DNA from: Eimeria necatrix
Taxonomy: Eukaryota > Apicomplexa > Conoidasida > Eucoccidiorida > Eimeriidae
DNA: 31,428 nucleotides
Assembly: GCF_000499385.1 (NCBI RefSeq)
Contig: NW_013654800.1
Coordinates: forward strand, 1-31,428
Direction of reading: 5' to 3'
Part shown: one piece after another, positions 30,899 to 31,428 of the stretch
Numbering within the stretch: position 1 is the stretch's first letter
Layout: each line of letters starts with the position of its first letter
Made by a program: the position numbers and the translations under genes
Notes under the pieces: model-generated
The model's database searches: none
Seen by the model: only the letters and a program-made list of their open reading frames with translations
Told to the model about the DNA's origin: nothing

Positions 30899-31428
30899 AG
30901 ACACACCGGAGGCAAGAGCGTTATGGTTTATTGTTTTTCTGGACGTGTTGACGTGTTTGTGGTTGTGGTTGCGCTTGAAGAAGGAGGCGTGCAGAAGAAT
31001 GTTGCAGCTGGCTGGGTGTGGTGGACGGCCTGCAGTGCGAGACGTGAATTTTGTAGGGACGTTGACGACGGCGTATGGGTATTGAGGGGTTCGTGTGCTA
31101 CACAGCAGCCAGTAGGCATGAGTTGGCAGGAGGAAGGGCGTCAGGAGTTTGACGCTGTGCGCAGGTGTTGGGTGTGGGTAGCGGGAGTTGGTTGAGAACG
31201 ACTGAGAGATTGGGTGTGGTGCGTCTGTAGCGGAGCCTGAGTAGTAGTTGGAAGTGCTTTGCAGGCGGAGTGCTGCCTTGTTTGGAGTTTCCTGCTGCAG
31301 GGTGGCAGAGTCAGTGGCCCTCGTAGGCGTGTGTGGTGCTTTGCGTGTCTGATGCGGTGGCGTTTGGGCGAGACACACCGGAGGCAAGAGCGTTATGGTT
31401 TATTGTTTTTCTGGACGTGTTGACGTGT
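30899..31428 (+). repeat. Direct repeat with 472-bp offset at the window end, in GT-rich sequence
   Basis: The 58 nt at 30899-30956 recur without change at 31371-31428, where the window stops, so the second copy is cut. The intervening sequence is strongly G/T-rich on the plus strand. This indicates a tandem repeat with a unit of about 472 bp. The 189-codon minus frame (30818-31387) is a product of this skew: 472 is not a multiple of 3, so the frame could not be kept across units. No telomeric TTTAGGG array is seen. Confidence 0.85.

Noticed and set aside
30818..31387. 189-codon minus ORF, Pro/His/Thr/Ser-rich
   Set aside because: TTG start, strong strand skew, and a 472-bp repeat unit that is not a multiple of three; best seen as repeat DNA.
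1..31428. CRISPR arrays, bacterial operons, rRNA, snRNA and telomere repeats
   Set aside because: Looked for and not seen; the tRNA introns and splice-like signals also argue against a prokaryotic source.

Overview
The window looks like nuclear DNA of a coccidian apicomplexan, most probably Eimeria. No database search was possible. Four things point there: eukaryotic tRNA-Tyr genes with a short intron; a CAG/CTG-rich coding segment giving Gln/Ala/Ser-rich protein (the homopolymer-rich genes typical of Eimeria); a decayed Ty3/gypsy chromovirus remnant, a class reported from Eimeria; and long, ORF-poor sequence of moderate GC with an AT microsatellite and a 100-N assembly gap. The first and last bases both fall inside features (a tRNA and a repeat), so this may be a whole small contig.

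Layout. At 1-931 lie two tandem tRNA-Tyr(GTA) genes about 863 bp apart, the first cut by the window edge. At about 1965-2956 is a broken chromovirus integrase C-terminus plus chromodomain, followed by a purine tract. At 4185-4912 there is a weak candidate spliced gene on the plus strand. It would converge on the one well-supported protein gene, a minus-strand RING-H2 E3 ligase with a low-complexity body (4993 to about 6930) and SUMO-interaction-like acidic motifs. CTG triplets continue to about 7230 without a clear frame. From 8.2 to 11 kb I see no gene.

From 11.0 to 14.6 kb a set of short open segments on the plus strand can be joined by plausible splice sites in consistent phase. The first encodes a signal-like N-terminus and a transmembrane helix. 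Further exon-like segments lie at 15899-16102 and 17557-17693. The number of open frames in this part is close to chance expectation, so the model is tentative. The rest, to 30.9 kb, is gene-poor but has structured DNA: a perfect 27-bp inverted repeat (26315-26373), an 83-bp imperfect inverted repeat (29473-29753), a dispersed 67-nt duplication (18831 and 19939) and several small hairpins. The window ends in GT-rich sequence carrying a direct repeat with a 472-bp offset.

The genes do not form an operon or a shared pathway. The sturdiest calls are the intact tRNA-Tyr, the RING-H2 gene, the chromovirus relic and the inverted repeats.
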